Source of the DNA: DASCOT01 sp965197275
Lineage (GTDB): Bacteria; Acidobacteriota; UBA890; WLXD01
Assembly: GCA_965197275.1 (NCBI GenBank)
Contig: CBDAMQ010000029.1
Location: 186,001 to 250,000, forward strand
Reading direction: 5' to 3'
Length of the DNA: 64,000 bases
In this document: piece after piece, positions 15,872-23,896 of the stretch
How positions within the stretch are numbered: position 1 is the first letter of the stretch
Layout: each line of letters begins with the position of its first letter
Notes under the pieces: model-generated
What the model was told of the DNA's origin: nothing
The model's database searches: none
Seen by the model: only the letters and a program-made list of their open reading frames with translations
Position numbers and translations under genes: made by a program

Positions 15872-17173
15872 TCAGTCGTAGAGCAGGTATCGGCCACGGA
15901 TCCGATAGAACTCCTGCACTGCCGGCGACCAGGTGTCGACAATCGCGCGCGCTCCCATTCCCGTGTCGAGTTGTTCGGCTATCGCCGGATCACCCCACAA
16001 CGTGGGGAGCCTGCGACGTTCCCAGGCATCGGCGTGCAGGCGCTCTAGGGTCGTGGCCAGCGTCGTCGCGATCAGACCGGCATCGATCTGCTCACGGTCG
16101 ATCACGATCAGGTCGATGCCAGCGCATTCGTCACCGGCGTACATGGACGTTGCCGGTGTCCGATGTCGGGGTATGAACCTCAGTCCCGGGAGCGCCACGG
16201 CGTTGAGCGCCGTCGCCAGGCGGAGGGCGTCAATCCACGGGGCGCCAAACCACTCGAACGGCGCATCGGTGCCGCGACCCACAGAGATGTTCGTCCACTC
16301 GAGCGGCCCAATCGCCGGATACAACAGTGCCTGGGTGAGGTTGCGAATGTTGGGTGACGGATTGCGCCACAACAGCCCCGTCTCGTCGTACCACATGCTT
16401 CGCCGCCAGCCGTCGACGGGGATTACCGTCAGCTCTGCGTTGATGCCGCGCTCGTTGTTGAAGTAGCGCGCCAGCTCGCCGATCGTCATGCCGTGGCGGG
16501 TGGGTACCGGGGCGTAACCGACGAAGGTCAGCAGGGACTCGTCCATCACCGGCCCACTGACGAAGCTTCCGCCAATGGGATTCGGACGATCCAGAACGAC
16601 GATCGGTAGCCCGTGACGAGCCGCTTCTTCCATGCAATAGGCGAGCGTGGTTGCGTAAGTGTAAAAGCGTGTGCCGATGTCCTGGATGTCGAAGACGAGG
16701 CCGTCGAGTCCGGTCAGCATCGTGGTGGTCGGGCGGCGCGTATCACCGTACAGACTATGGATCGGGAGGCCGGTCGTCGGTTCCACGGAGTCCACGACGT
16801 CGCCCTCGAGGAGGGCGGCGAACCCATGTTCTGGGCTGAATATCGCGGCCAATTCGATTGCCGCGGAGTCGGATAGAACGGCAGCGGTCAGGACGCCCGC
16901 GCCGGTACGGCCCGTGTCGTTGGTAATCAGTCCGACACGCTTCCCCGCCAATGGCCGGAAGCCGAGGTCCTGCCAAACATCGATCCCCGTCCGGACCGGG
17001 TCGACTCGGGATGCTTGGGGGAACAGGGCCAAGGATGGCAGGCTGCCGGCCACGAGACTCAGCAGCGCGAGAGCGCGCAACCAGGGGCTCGCCACGCCAC
17101 TGCCGGCATTGTCGCAGCCGGTGGTGCGCCGTACACTCATGTCAACATTGCCCGCTATGTCGCAGGAATCCAT
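15872..17173 (-). CDS. namZ: Exo-beta-N-acetylmuramidase, NamZ type (DUF1343)
   Basis: A 433-residue secreted protein of the DUF1343 family, which in Bacillus subtilis NamZ releases MurNAc from non-reducing ends of peptidoglycan. Family blocks: GKRVGLITNDTG, FSPEHGFAA, PIHSLYGDTRRP, GLVFDIQDIGTRFYTY, VVLDRPNPIGG and SVGRGTDAPFEWFGAPW. A hydrophobic segment near residues 40-55 acts as signal or anchor. The start was set at the ATG with GGAG seven bases upstream; a second ATG eleven codons on is possible. It diverges from the NagZ fusion gene and their start codons overlap. Together they look like a murein-sugar salvage locus. Confidence 0.88.
   Translation of the reverse strand: MDSCDIAGNVDMSVRRTTGCDNAGSGVASPWLRALALLSLVAGSLPSLALFPQASRVDPVRTGIDVWQDLGFRPLAGKRVGLITNDTGRTGAGVLTAAVLSDSAAIELAAIFSPEHGFAALLEGDVVDSVEPTTGLPIHSLYGDTRRPTTTMLTGLDGLVFDIQDIGTRFYTYATTLAYCMEEAARHGLPIVVLDRPNPIGGSFVSGPVMDESLLTFVGYAPVPTRHGMTIGELARYFNNERGINAELTVIPVDGWRRSMWYDETGLLWRNPSPNIRNLTQALLYPAIGPLEWTNISVGRGTDAPFEWFGAPWIDALRLATALNAVALPGLRFIPRHRTPATSMYAGDECAGIDLIVIDREQIDAGLIATTLATTLERLHADAWERRRLPTLWGDPAIAEQLDTGMGARAIVDTWSPAVQEFYRIRGRYLLYD
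17132..17137 (+). promoter_or_regulatory. Candidate -10 box of the NagZ-fusion operon
   Basis: TACACT lies inside the namZ coding region. Transcription from it would start near 17144 and read through the candidate start codons at 17157 and 17172. Confidence 0.35.
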
Positions 17174-20100
17174 GATCCGGCTCCAGGATGCGCATCTTAG
17201 CTCACTCGTGCACGGCCTAGCGGGAACTGTCGCCTTTCTGTTGATCTTCCTGGGCAGCGCTGGAGGCACGGCGCCGGCCGGGCCGGCCTCGGCCGAGATC
17301 GAGCTGCCCGAGCAGCAACCAGAACCCCTTCCCATCGATCCTCGGGCACCGCTCCCGCCGAGTGTCGAGGCCGAGATCGAGGCGACGCTGGCCGCCCTGA
17401 GCCTCGAGCAACGGGCCGGCCAGGTGCTCATGGTACGGGCGTTCGGTGAGTATTACCCGGCCGACGCCGATGCCAGACGCGAGCTCGTATCGCTGGTGCA
17501 GGAGCTCGCGTTGGGGGGCGTGATCCTCTTCCGGTCACAGGTGTACGAAGCCGCGGCGTTGCTGAACGATCTCCAGACGGCAGCCGCCGACGCCGGACAT
17601 CTGCCGCTCGTCATGGCCGCCGATTTCGAGTGGGGAGCAGACTTCCGCATTGACGGCGCTGTGCCGTTTCCGACCGCGATGGCGGTAGGGGCTACTCACG
17701 ATCCCGCTGCGGCCGAATGGATGGGGCGTGCCAGTGGCCGCGACGCCCGCGCGCTGGGGGTGCACTGGATCTTCGCGCCAGTGGCCGACGTCAACGTCAA
17801 TCCGCGCAATCCGGTCATCAACGTGCGGGCGTTCGGTGAGGATCCGGATCACGTCGGCGAGATGGTGGCGGCGTTCGTCCGTGGTGCCCAGCAGGGTGGG
17901 GTGCTGGCGACCGCGAAGCACTTTCCCGGACACGGCGATACGGCGGTGGACTCGCATATCGCGCTGCCCGTGCTGGATCATGACAACCGTCGGTTGCAGG
18001 CAGTCGAGCTGGCCCCGTTCAGGGCGGCGATTGACGCTGGCGTGGCGAGCATCATGACGGCCCATATAGCGGTACCTGCATTGACGGCCGACAATCGCTT
18101 GCCGGCGACGCTGTCGTATGCGGTGCTCACGGATCTGCTGCGCACCCAACTCGATTTCCGCGGCCTCGTGGTAACCGATGCGATGGAGATGGGCGGCATC
18201 GCACGGCGCTGGTGGAGCGGTCAGGCAGCGGTTGAGTCGCTGGTCGCCGGCGCCGACATGGTGCTGCTGTCACCCAACCCGCGCGCCGTCCACGCGGCGG
18301 TCGTCCGGGCGGTCCAACGGGGAGATCTCAGCGCTGACCGGCTCGACGACGCCGTGCGCGCCGTGCTGCGCGCCAAGGCACGGCTCGGTCTTCGTAGAGG
18401 CCGCGTCGAGTCGCCGCTCACCGCGCTGGCGCAGAACTTCGCTCCGGCGTCGGACTTGGAGCGCTCGCAGGGAGTCTCGGATCACGCCATCACGTTGCTG
18501 CGCGATCGCGACCGCCTGCTGCCCCTGGATGCCCGAGATTGGAACAGCGTTGTGGTGGTCGGGGTATCGGACAACAACCAACCGGCGCCGACGACGGCAC
18601 TGGTGAGCGCGTTGCGCGGACCGCTCGCCAACGTGGCGTCGCGCTCGATCGACGGTCGAACCCGGGGAGATGAAGCTGCCGAGATCGTCACCACGGCGTC
18701 GAAGGCCAGGGTGCTCATCCTCGCAGTCCGCGTCCGCATCCGCTCGAGCACCGGGCGTATCACTTTGCCGCGGCGCCAGGCCCAGTACGCGGCGATGCTC
18801 GCGAACCTCGAGGTGCCGACGATCGTCGCTGCGGTGGGAAGTCCGTATGCCGCCGCGGCGTTTCCGCAGGCTTCGACGATCCTGACTTCCTACGGCTGGA
18901 GCGACACGCTGCAGCGTGCGGTCGCCCGTGCGGTGACCGGCCAGATTCCGATCACCGGCCGACTGCCGGTCTCGGTGCCCGCCCTTTTCCCGGTTGGACA
19001 CGGCGAGCAGCGCCCCGCGCTTGATGCCGAGCTCGCCCCACCCGCTGATGTGGCCTATGGAGCCCCGGCCGGTGACTCCGTCGACGTCAACGCTGGGGAC
19101 CTGTCGGGCGCGGCCGCGGCCTTGCAACGGTCGGTGGAAGCTGGTGCGTTCCCTGGCGCCGTCTACGCCGTCGGGCATCGACGTCGACTTGTCGGATTGG
19201 GCGCCGTGGGCAAGATGAGCTATGACGATGATGCCTTGCCGATGCCGGTCGACGCGCTGTTCGATCTCGCCTCGGTCACCAAGATCTTGGCGACGACACC
19301 CGTGGCGATGCGCGCCGTTGAGCGCGGCAACCTACGTCTGGACTACCCGGTGCAGGCCTTGGTGCCAGAGTTCCAAGGGAGCTCCAAGGCTGGCGTCACG
19401 ATCCGTCACCTGTTGACCCACACGTCCGGATTGCCGGCGTATGTCGAGTTCTTTCGCGACCATGCGTCGGAGGATGCCGGTCCCGATGTCCGAGCTGCGG
19501 TGCTCGATAGAATCTACTCCGCCGGGCTGGAGGCACCGCCGGGCAGCCGCTACGCGTACTCCGATCTTGGCATCGTGCTTCTCGGGGAGACGCTCAGTCG
19601 CGCACTCGGCGAGCCCTTCGACGAGTTTGCCCGACGTGAGATCTACGAGCCGCTCGGAATGCACGACACGATGTGGAATCCGCCTGCCTCCGAGCTCGAA
19701 CGGATCCCTCCGACGGAATACGACGCTTGGCGCGGCGCCTTGGTGCGCGGCACGGTGCACGATGAGAATGCCTACGCGATGGGCGGCGTAGCGGCACACG
19801 CTGGACTTTTCTCCACCGCCCGAGATCTGGCGGTGTACGCCCAGGCGATGCTGAACCTGGGCAGCTACGACCACCATCGGGTGCTACGCCGGTCCACCAT
19901 CGATCGCTGGCGGCGTCCGCAGGACATCGTTGCCGGAAGCAGCCGTGGCCTCGGGTGGGATACGGCGCGCGGTAGCCAGCGCTGGTCGATGTTTGACGCC
20001 ACCGCCTACGGTCATACCGGTTTCACCGGTACCTCGCTGTGGATCGACCCTAAGCGCGGGCTGTTCGTGATCTTGTTGACCAACCGGGTGCACCCGACGC

Positions 20101-20177
20101 GTGAGAATCAGCTACATATCGAGGCGCGGGTCGAGTTTCATCGAGAGGTCGTGCGGGCGATTGACCGGCTTCCATGA
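17172..20177 (+). CDS. NagZ-type beta-N-acetylglucosaminidase fused to a beta-lactamase-fold hydrolase
   Basis: About 1001 residues: signal peptide (hydrophobic run near 15-35), a GH3 glucosaminidase domain (about 70-600), then a serine beta-lactamase-family domain (about 640-1001). The GH3 half has AKHFPGHGDTAVDSH with the NagZ Asp-His dyad (near residue 250) and VVTDAMEMGG with the nucleophile Asp (near 334). The second half has SVTK (SxxK, near 700), HTSGLPAY, YAYSDLG and HTGFTGTS. In Bacillus, NagZ and the beta-lactamase-family AmiE/esterase partner are separate genes next to namZ; here they are one protein. Starts at 17139 and 17157 are alternatives; AGGA precedes 17172. The stop overlaps the transporter start (ATGA). 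Confidence 0.9.
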   Translation: MIRLQDAHLSSLVHGLAGTVAFLLIFLGSAGGTAPAGPASAEIELPEQQPEPLPIDPRAPLPPSVEAEIEATLAALSLEQRAGQVLMVRAFGEYYPADADARRELVSLVQELALGGVILFRSQVYEAAALLNDLQTAAADAGHLPLVMAADFEWGADFRIDGAVPFPTAMAVGATHDPAAAEWMGRASGRDARALGVHWIFAPVADVNVNPRNPVINVRAFGEDPDHVGEMVAAFVRGAQQGGVLATAKHFPGHGDTAVDSHIALPVLDHDNRRLQAVELAPFRAAIDAGVASIMTAHIAVPALTADNRLPATLSYAVLTDLLRTQLDFRGLVVTDAMEMGGIARRWWSGQAAVESLVAGADMVLLSPNPRAVHAAVVRAVQRGDLSADRLDDAVRAVLRAKARLGLRRGRVESPLTALAQNFAPASDLERSQGVSDHAITLLRDRDRLLPLDARDWNSVVVVGVSDNNQPAPTTALVSALRGPLANVASRSIDGRTRGDEAAEIVTTASKARVLILAVRVRIRSSTGRITLPRRQAQYAAMLANLEVPTIVAAVGSPYAAAAFPQASTILTSYGWSDTLQRAVARAVTGQIPITGRLPVSVPALFPVGHGEQRPALDAELAPPADVAYGAPAGDSVDVNAGDLSGAAAALQRSVEAGAFPGAVYAVGHRRRLVGLGAVGKMSYDDDALPMPVDALFDLASVTKILATTPVAMRAVERGNLRLDYPVQALVPEFQGSSKAGVTIRHLLTHTSGLPAYVEFFRDHASEDAGPDVRAAVLDRIYSAGLEAPPGSRYAYSDLGIVLLGETLSRALGEPFDEFARREIYEPLGMHDTMWNPPASELERIPPTEYDAWRGALVRGTVHDENAYAMGGVAAHAGLFSTARDLAVYAQAMLNLGSYDHHRVLRRSTIDRWRRPQDIVAGSSRGLGWDTARGSQRWSMFDATAYGHTGFTGTSLWIDPKRGLFVILLTNRVHPTRENQLHIEARVEFHREVVRAIDRLP
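17194..17199 (-). promoter_or_regulatory. Candidate -10 box of namZ
   Basis: On the minus strand TAAGAT is followed by GGAG (complement of 17181-17184) and, seven bases later, the namZ ATG. The box lies inside the signal-peptide codons of the divergent NagZ-fusion gene. Confidence 0.45.
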
Positions 20178-21610
20178 CGCCGCTGGCGACCAACTGGTTC
20201 GTTGTCATCGCCTATTTCGCGCTCACCCTATGGCTCGGTGAGCGCGTAGGCCGCGGTCAGGAAACGGTCGAAGACTACTTTCTCGCCGGCCGGCGGATGC
20301 CCTGGTGGAGCACCTGCCTCTCGATCGTCGGTACCGAGACCTCGACCCTCACATTTGTTGGAGTTCCGGCGATCGCCTACGGTGGCGATCTGACCTTCTT
20401 GCAAGTTGCCATGGGGTACGTTCTCGGTCGCCTGCTGGTCGCGTGGCTGCTGGTTCCGGGGTACTTCGCTGGACGGATCGAGACGGCCTATGAGCTCCTG
20501 GGCAAGCGCTTCGGCGCCGTAGCGCAGCGCGCGTCCTCGGTGGTCTTTCTGGTCTCGCGCTGCCTGGCGGACGGTGTCAGGCTGTTTGCCACGGCCCTCG
20601 TGCTGCAGGCGCTGCTACCGATGCCGTTGTGGCTTGCCGTCGCCGGAGTGACGGCCGTGACCCTGGTCTATACGCTGCGCGGCGGGCTACGGGCGGTGAT
20701 TTGGAACGATGCCGTGCAGCTGGCCGTTTACCTGGGCGGCGCGGCGCTGGCTCTCGTTCTTCTGCTCTGGCGTATCCCCGGTGGGTGGGCCGGAGCTCGC
20801 GCCGCGCTTGATCCGCTCGACAAGCTGCGGGTGTTCGACTTCGCCTGGAGCTGGTCGACTCCCTACGTGTTTTGGGCCGCGCTGATCGGCGGCGCTGCGC
20901 TGACGATGGCGACTCACGGCACCGACCAGATGTTCGTGCAGCGGCTGCTGGCCTGTGGCAGCGCTCGCCAGGCGCGGCGCGCGGTGGTGGCATCGGGCGT
21001 GCTGGTGCTGGCTCAGCTGGCGTTCTTTCTAGTGCTCGGCTCGCTGCTGTTCGTCTTCTATCAGCTGCACCCGCCGTCGCAACCGTTCGTCTCTGGCGAT
21101 CAGGTATTTCCACGTTTCATTGCCGAGGAGCTACCGCCCGGGGTTGGCGGGCTGGTGATCGCCGCTGTGTTCGCCGCCGCGATGTCGACCCTGTCGTCGT
21201 CGATGAGCTCGGTGGCGTCGGCCGTGACCCTCGATTTCGGGCTGCTCGGCTCGACGCAGCGCACCGATTCCGGCGCTCTACGCGTTTCTCGTTGGTCGAC
21301 GGCCGCGGCTGCGGTGACACTCGCAGCGGTGGCCGGATTGGCGCAAGCATGGGGGTCGGTACTGGAGGCTGGACTGACGATTACGTCGATCACCTTCGGG
21401 GCGGTCCTGGGGGTGTTCTTACTTGCCGGGACCGCGTCGCGTGTGCGCCAGACGCACGTGGCGATTGCCCTGCTGGTGGGCGTGGGTGCGGCGCTGTTCG
21501 CGCAGCAGCAGACCCCGTTAGCGTGGACCTGGCTAACCCCACTGGGCGCATCAGTGACGCTCCTCACCGCGGCTTCGTTGGCGCTGATCTCGCCTCGGGC
21601 CGACGTCTGA
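20174..21610 (+). CDS. Sodium:solute symporter family transporter
   Basis: A 478-residue SSS-family permease with about 13 membrane helices. The opening YFALTLWLGERVGRG and DYFLAGRRMPWWSTCLSIVG are typical, as is the sodium-site region FAAAMSTLSSSMSSVASA. Its ATG overlaps the stop of the NagZ-fusion gene, so it is translationally coupled to the hydrolase. In Tannerella forsythia the MurNAc transporter MurT belongs to this family and lies beside a DUF1343 gene. By analogy this transporter may take up MurNAc or GlcNAc-anhMurNAc products; that is inference from context. Confidence 0.93.
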   Translation: MTPLATNWFVVIAYFALTLWLGERVGRGQETVEDYFLAGRRMPWWSTCLSIVGTETSTLTFVGVPAIAYGGDLTFLQVAMGYVLGRLLVAWLLVPGYFAGRIETAYELLGKRFGAVAQRASSVVFLVSRCLADGVRLFATALVLQALLPMPLWLAVAGVTAVTLVYTLRGGLRAVIWNDAVQLAVYLGGAALALVLLLWRIPGGWAGARAALDPLDKLRVFDFAWSWSTPYVFWAALIGGAALTMATHGTDQMFVQRLLACGSARQARRAVVASGVLVLAQLAFFLVLGSLLFVFYQLHPPSQPFVSGDQVFPRFIAEELPPGVGGLVIAAVFAAAMSTLSSSMSSVASAVTLDFGLLGSTQRTDSGALRVSRWSTAAAAVTLAAVAGLAQAWGSVLEAGLTITSITFGAVLGVFLLAGTASRVRQTHVAIALLVGVGAALFAQQQTPLAWTWLTPLGASVTLLTAASLALISPRADV

Positions 21611-21616
21611 ACGTTG

Positions 21617-22558
21617 ATGAAGAGAATCGCGGTCGTCGGCGTGATCGTCGACGATCACATCGTGCGCGCCGACGGCAGCAGCGTACGCAGCCTGGGTGGG
21701 CTGATGTATGCCGTCAACGCCGCCGCTGCGCTCGCCGGGTCGGGCGTCGAGGTCGTACCGGTTTGCCGCGTGGCTCGGGCGCTCGGCGATCGACTGCAAG
21801 AGGAATGGTCGGCCTTCGGCAACGTCAGCGACTCGGGACTTGTTCTGTGGAGTGGACCCGCGAGCCAAGTGATCCTGGAATACCAGGAGGGTGGACGCAT
21901 CGGCGGTGATCGAGAGGAGCGCCTTCTGCACCCGACCCCTCCGCTTGATGCGCTCGAGATCGAGGTGGCACTCGCTGCCGATGCAATTCTGCTCAACTGC
22001 GTTACCGGGGCGGTTCTGACGGGCGGCGCGCTGGCGAAGGTGAGCGCGTCCGCAGTCCCGGTCTACCTGGATGTGCACAGCCTGGTGCTCGGTCGCGCGG
22101 GTGACGGTGCACGTTATCCGAAGCGCCCCGCTGACTGGACCCGTTGGGTCGATGCTGCCGACACAATGCAATGCAACGAGCAGGAAGCGGCGGTGCTCGC
22201 CGGACCACCTCCAGCGCACGATCCTAGCCTCGACGCCGTGGATCGCTTCGTACGGGCGACCTCGGCCCGGCCGTCGGGGCCGCACACGGTTGTGGTTACC
22301 CGCGGGGCCGGTGGGGCTGATCTGTTCGAGCGCGGGACGCTGACGGCCCGGCTGCCGGCGCCAAGGCTGCGGCCGGTCGACCCGACCGGGGCAGGGGATA
22401 CGTTCGGAGCGGCGTTCGTGGCGGCGCGCCTCAGCGGCGCCGACGCGGAGTCGGCAGCCGAAGCAGCCGTCGAGGCGGCATCCGCCTCCTGCCTGTCGTC
22501 GGGGACGGCGGCGATCGCGGCCCTGCCCGAGGCGATCGCGTTGCTGGACGACGGGTGA
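21617..22558 (+). CDS. PfkB family carbohydrate kinase
   Basis: A 313-residue ribokinase-like kinase. The C-terminal anion-hole and catalytic base signature reads DPTGAGDTFGAAF, and the N-terminal glycine-rich start RSLGGLMYAVNAAAALA fits the PfkB signature 1 region. It follows the symporter by six bases, so it is likely to phosphorylate the imported sugar. Known MurNAc kinases are of other families as far as I recall, so the substrate is open. No MurQ etherase gene is seen in this window. Confidence 0.88.
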   Translation: MKRIAVVGVIVDDHIVRADGSSVRSLGGLMYAVNAAAALAGSGVEVVPVCRVARALGDRLQEEWSAFGNVSDSGLVLWSGPASQVILEYQEGGRIGGDREERLLHPTPPLDALEIEVALAADAILLNCVTGAVLTGGALAKVSASAVPVYLDVHSLVLGRAGDGARYPKRPADWTRWVDAADTMQCNEQEAAVLAGPPPAHDPSLDAVDRFVRATSARPSGPHTVVVTRGAGGADLFERGTLTARLPAPRLRPVDPTGAGDTFGAAFVAARLSGADAESAAEAAVEAASASCLSSGTAAIAALPEAIALLDDG

Positions 22559-22681
22559 GCCTCGGCAGCCGACTTCGATGCCGATCCTCGGCGGCGAAAC
22601 CGTATGCCCGTCGATGCGTATCCTACAGAGACTACGGAGCCGACCCGCAGGTTCGCACAACGGCTTTCTTGGAGGGGCAGT

Positions 22682-23896
22682 ATGACTGGCACGCTCGGCA
22701 AGAAACTCTCCCCGCGGCGTTTGATCCTGACATTGGCTCCGATTCTGGCGTTGCCCGCCTGTGTCGTGAACGCAGAATCGGCGCCGCCGCTACCTTTTGA
22801 GGCCGAACGACAGCTCGAGCGTCGGTTCGAGGTCGCTCCTGGCACGACGTTGCGAATCGAGAATCTGGCCGGCGGCTTCTCACTCGGGCCCACCGATGGG
22901 TCGAACGTCGAGATCGACGTGCTGGTGCACGCCGGTGGGCATGATCAAGATGAGGCCAGCGCCCTGGCGGAGCGCATCGAGCTTGCCCTCGAGGAGGATG
23001 GTGACACGCGGATCGTGCGAGCCACCTATCCAGTCGATGACTATACGGAGTTCTACTACCCGCGCGACGGCGACTCCCATTCGTTCCTGGGAGTGTTCGA
23101 TACCAGCAGCACGCGGCTCGAATATATGGGCCGTCGCGTGCGCGTCTCCACCCGACGCGGCGGACGATCGGCGTCTGTCTGGGCTGATTTCCACGTGCGT
23201 GTGCCGAGCGGGACGCGGCTACAGGTGCTCAACGCCGTCGGTGAGATGGAGTCCGTATCGGTCGCCGGCGAGGTTCGCCTCGAAGTTCACGTGGGTGCCA
23301 TAAACTCGCGCGATGGGGCGGGAACGGTGACCTTGGATACCGGCAGCGGCAGCATCACGGTCGACGGGCACAACGGCGCGGTTCTGGCCGATACTGGCTC
23401 AGGTCGTGTCGAGATCAACGAGGTCGAGGGGGATGTAGTCGCAGACACTGGCTCCGGAGCCGTGCGGCTGACGGGAATAACAGCCGACGCCGTCGAGGTT
23501 GATACGGGCTCTGGCGGAGTTACGCTCGATCACGTGAGCGGCTCGATCTCCATCGATACGGGATCGGGGTCCGTTCGCGCCGCCGGCATCGTCTCCGGGG
23601 AGCGCATTTTGGTGGACACCGGCAGCGGCAGCGTTCGGGTTTCCGGGGACGTGTCGCGGGCGAGGAACATCGAGATCGATACATCGAGTGGTCGCGTCGA
23701 GCTGCGGTTGCGCGGCTACCCGGCCATGACCCTTAGGCTGAGCACTGGCAGCGGTGGCATAGACGTCGATCTTCCATCGTTTGTAGTGGAGCGCGATGAA
23801 CGTGACCTGGTCGTTGGCCGGGTCGGGGACGACCCGACTGCTCGTTTGGTCATCGATACCGGTAGCGGCGGTATAAGGATCGTCGAAGGGAGTTAG
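22682..23896 (+). CDS. DUF4097-like beta-helix repeat lipoprotein
   Basis: A 404-residue exported protein. The N terminus (KKLSPRRLILTLAPILALPAC) is a lipoprotein signal with Cys at the cleavage point, though Pro at -2 is unusual. The C-terminal half is a run of about nine short strands built round DTGSGS/DTGSGG, each 18-22 residues apart (23330-23890), as in DUF4097/DUF4098 solenoids. Such proteins are often encoded with anti-sigma or two-component genes; here the neighbours are sugar salvage genes upstream and the efflux operon downstream. A strong GGAGGGG precedes the ATG. Function unknown. Confidence 0.85.
   Translation: MTGTLGKKLSPRRLILTLAPILALPACVVNAESAPPLPFEAERQLERRFEVAPGTTLRIENLAGGFSLGPTDGSNVEIDVLVHAGGHDQDEASALAERIELALEEDGDTRIVRATYPVDDYTEFYYPRDGDSHSFLGVFDTSSTRLEYMGRRVRVSTRRGGRSASVWADFHVRVPSGTRLQVLNAVGEMESVSVAGEVRLEVHVGAINSRDGAGTVTLDTGSGSITVDGHNGAVLADTGSGRVEINEVEGDVVADTGSGAVRLTGITADAVEVDTGSGGVTLDHVSGSISIDTGSGSVRAAGIVSGERILVDTGSGSVRVSGDVSRARNIEIDTSSGRVELRLRGYPAMTLRLSTGSGGIDVDLPSFVVERDERDLVVGRVGDDPTARLVIDTGSGGIRIVEGS
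23330..23890 (+). repeat. DTGSG-coding degenerate tandem repeats
   Basis: Nine or so recurrences of codons for DTGSG or close variants (LDTGSGSITV, ADTGSGRVEI, ADTGSGAVRL, VDTGSGGVTL, IDTGSGSVRA, VDTGSGSVRV, IDTSSGRVEL, LSTGSGGIDV, IDTGSGGIRI). The codons used differ between copies, so the repeat is old and kept at protein level. Confidence 0.85.
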
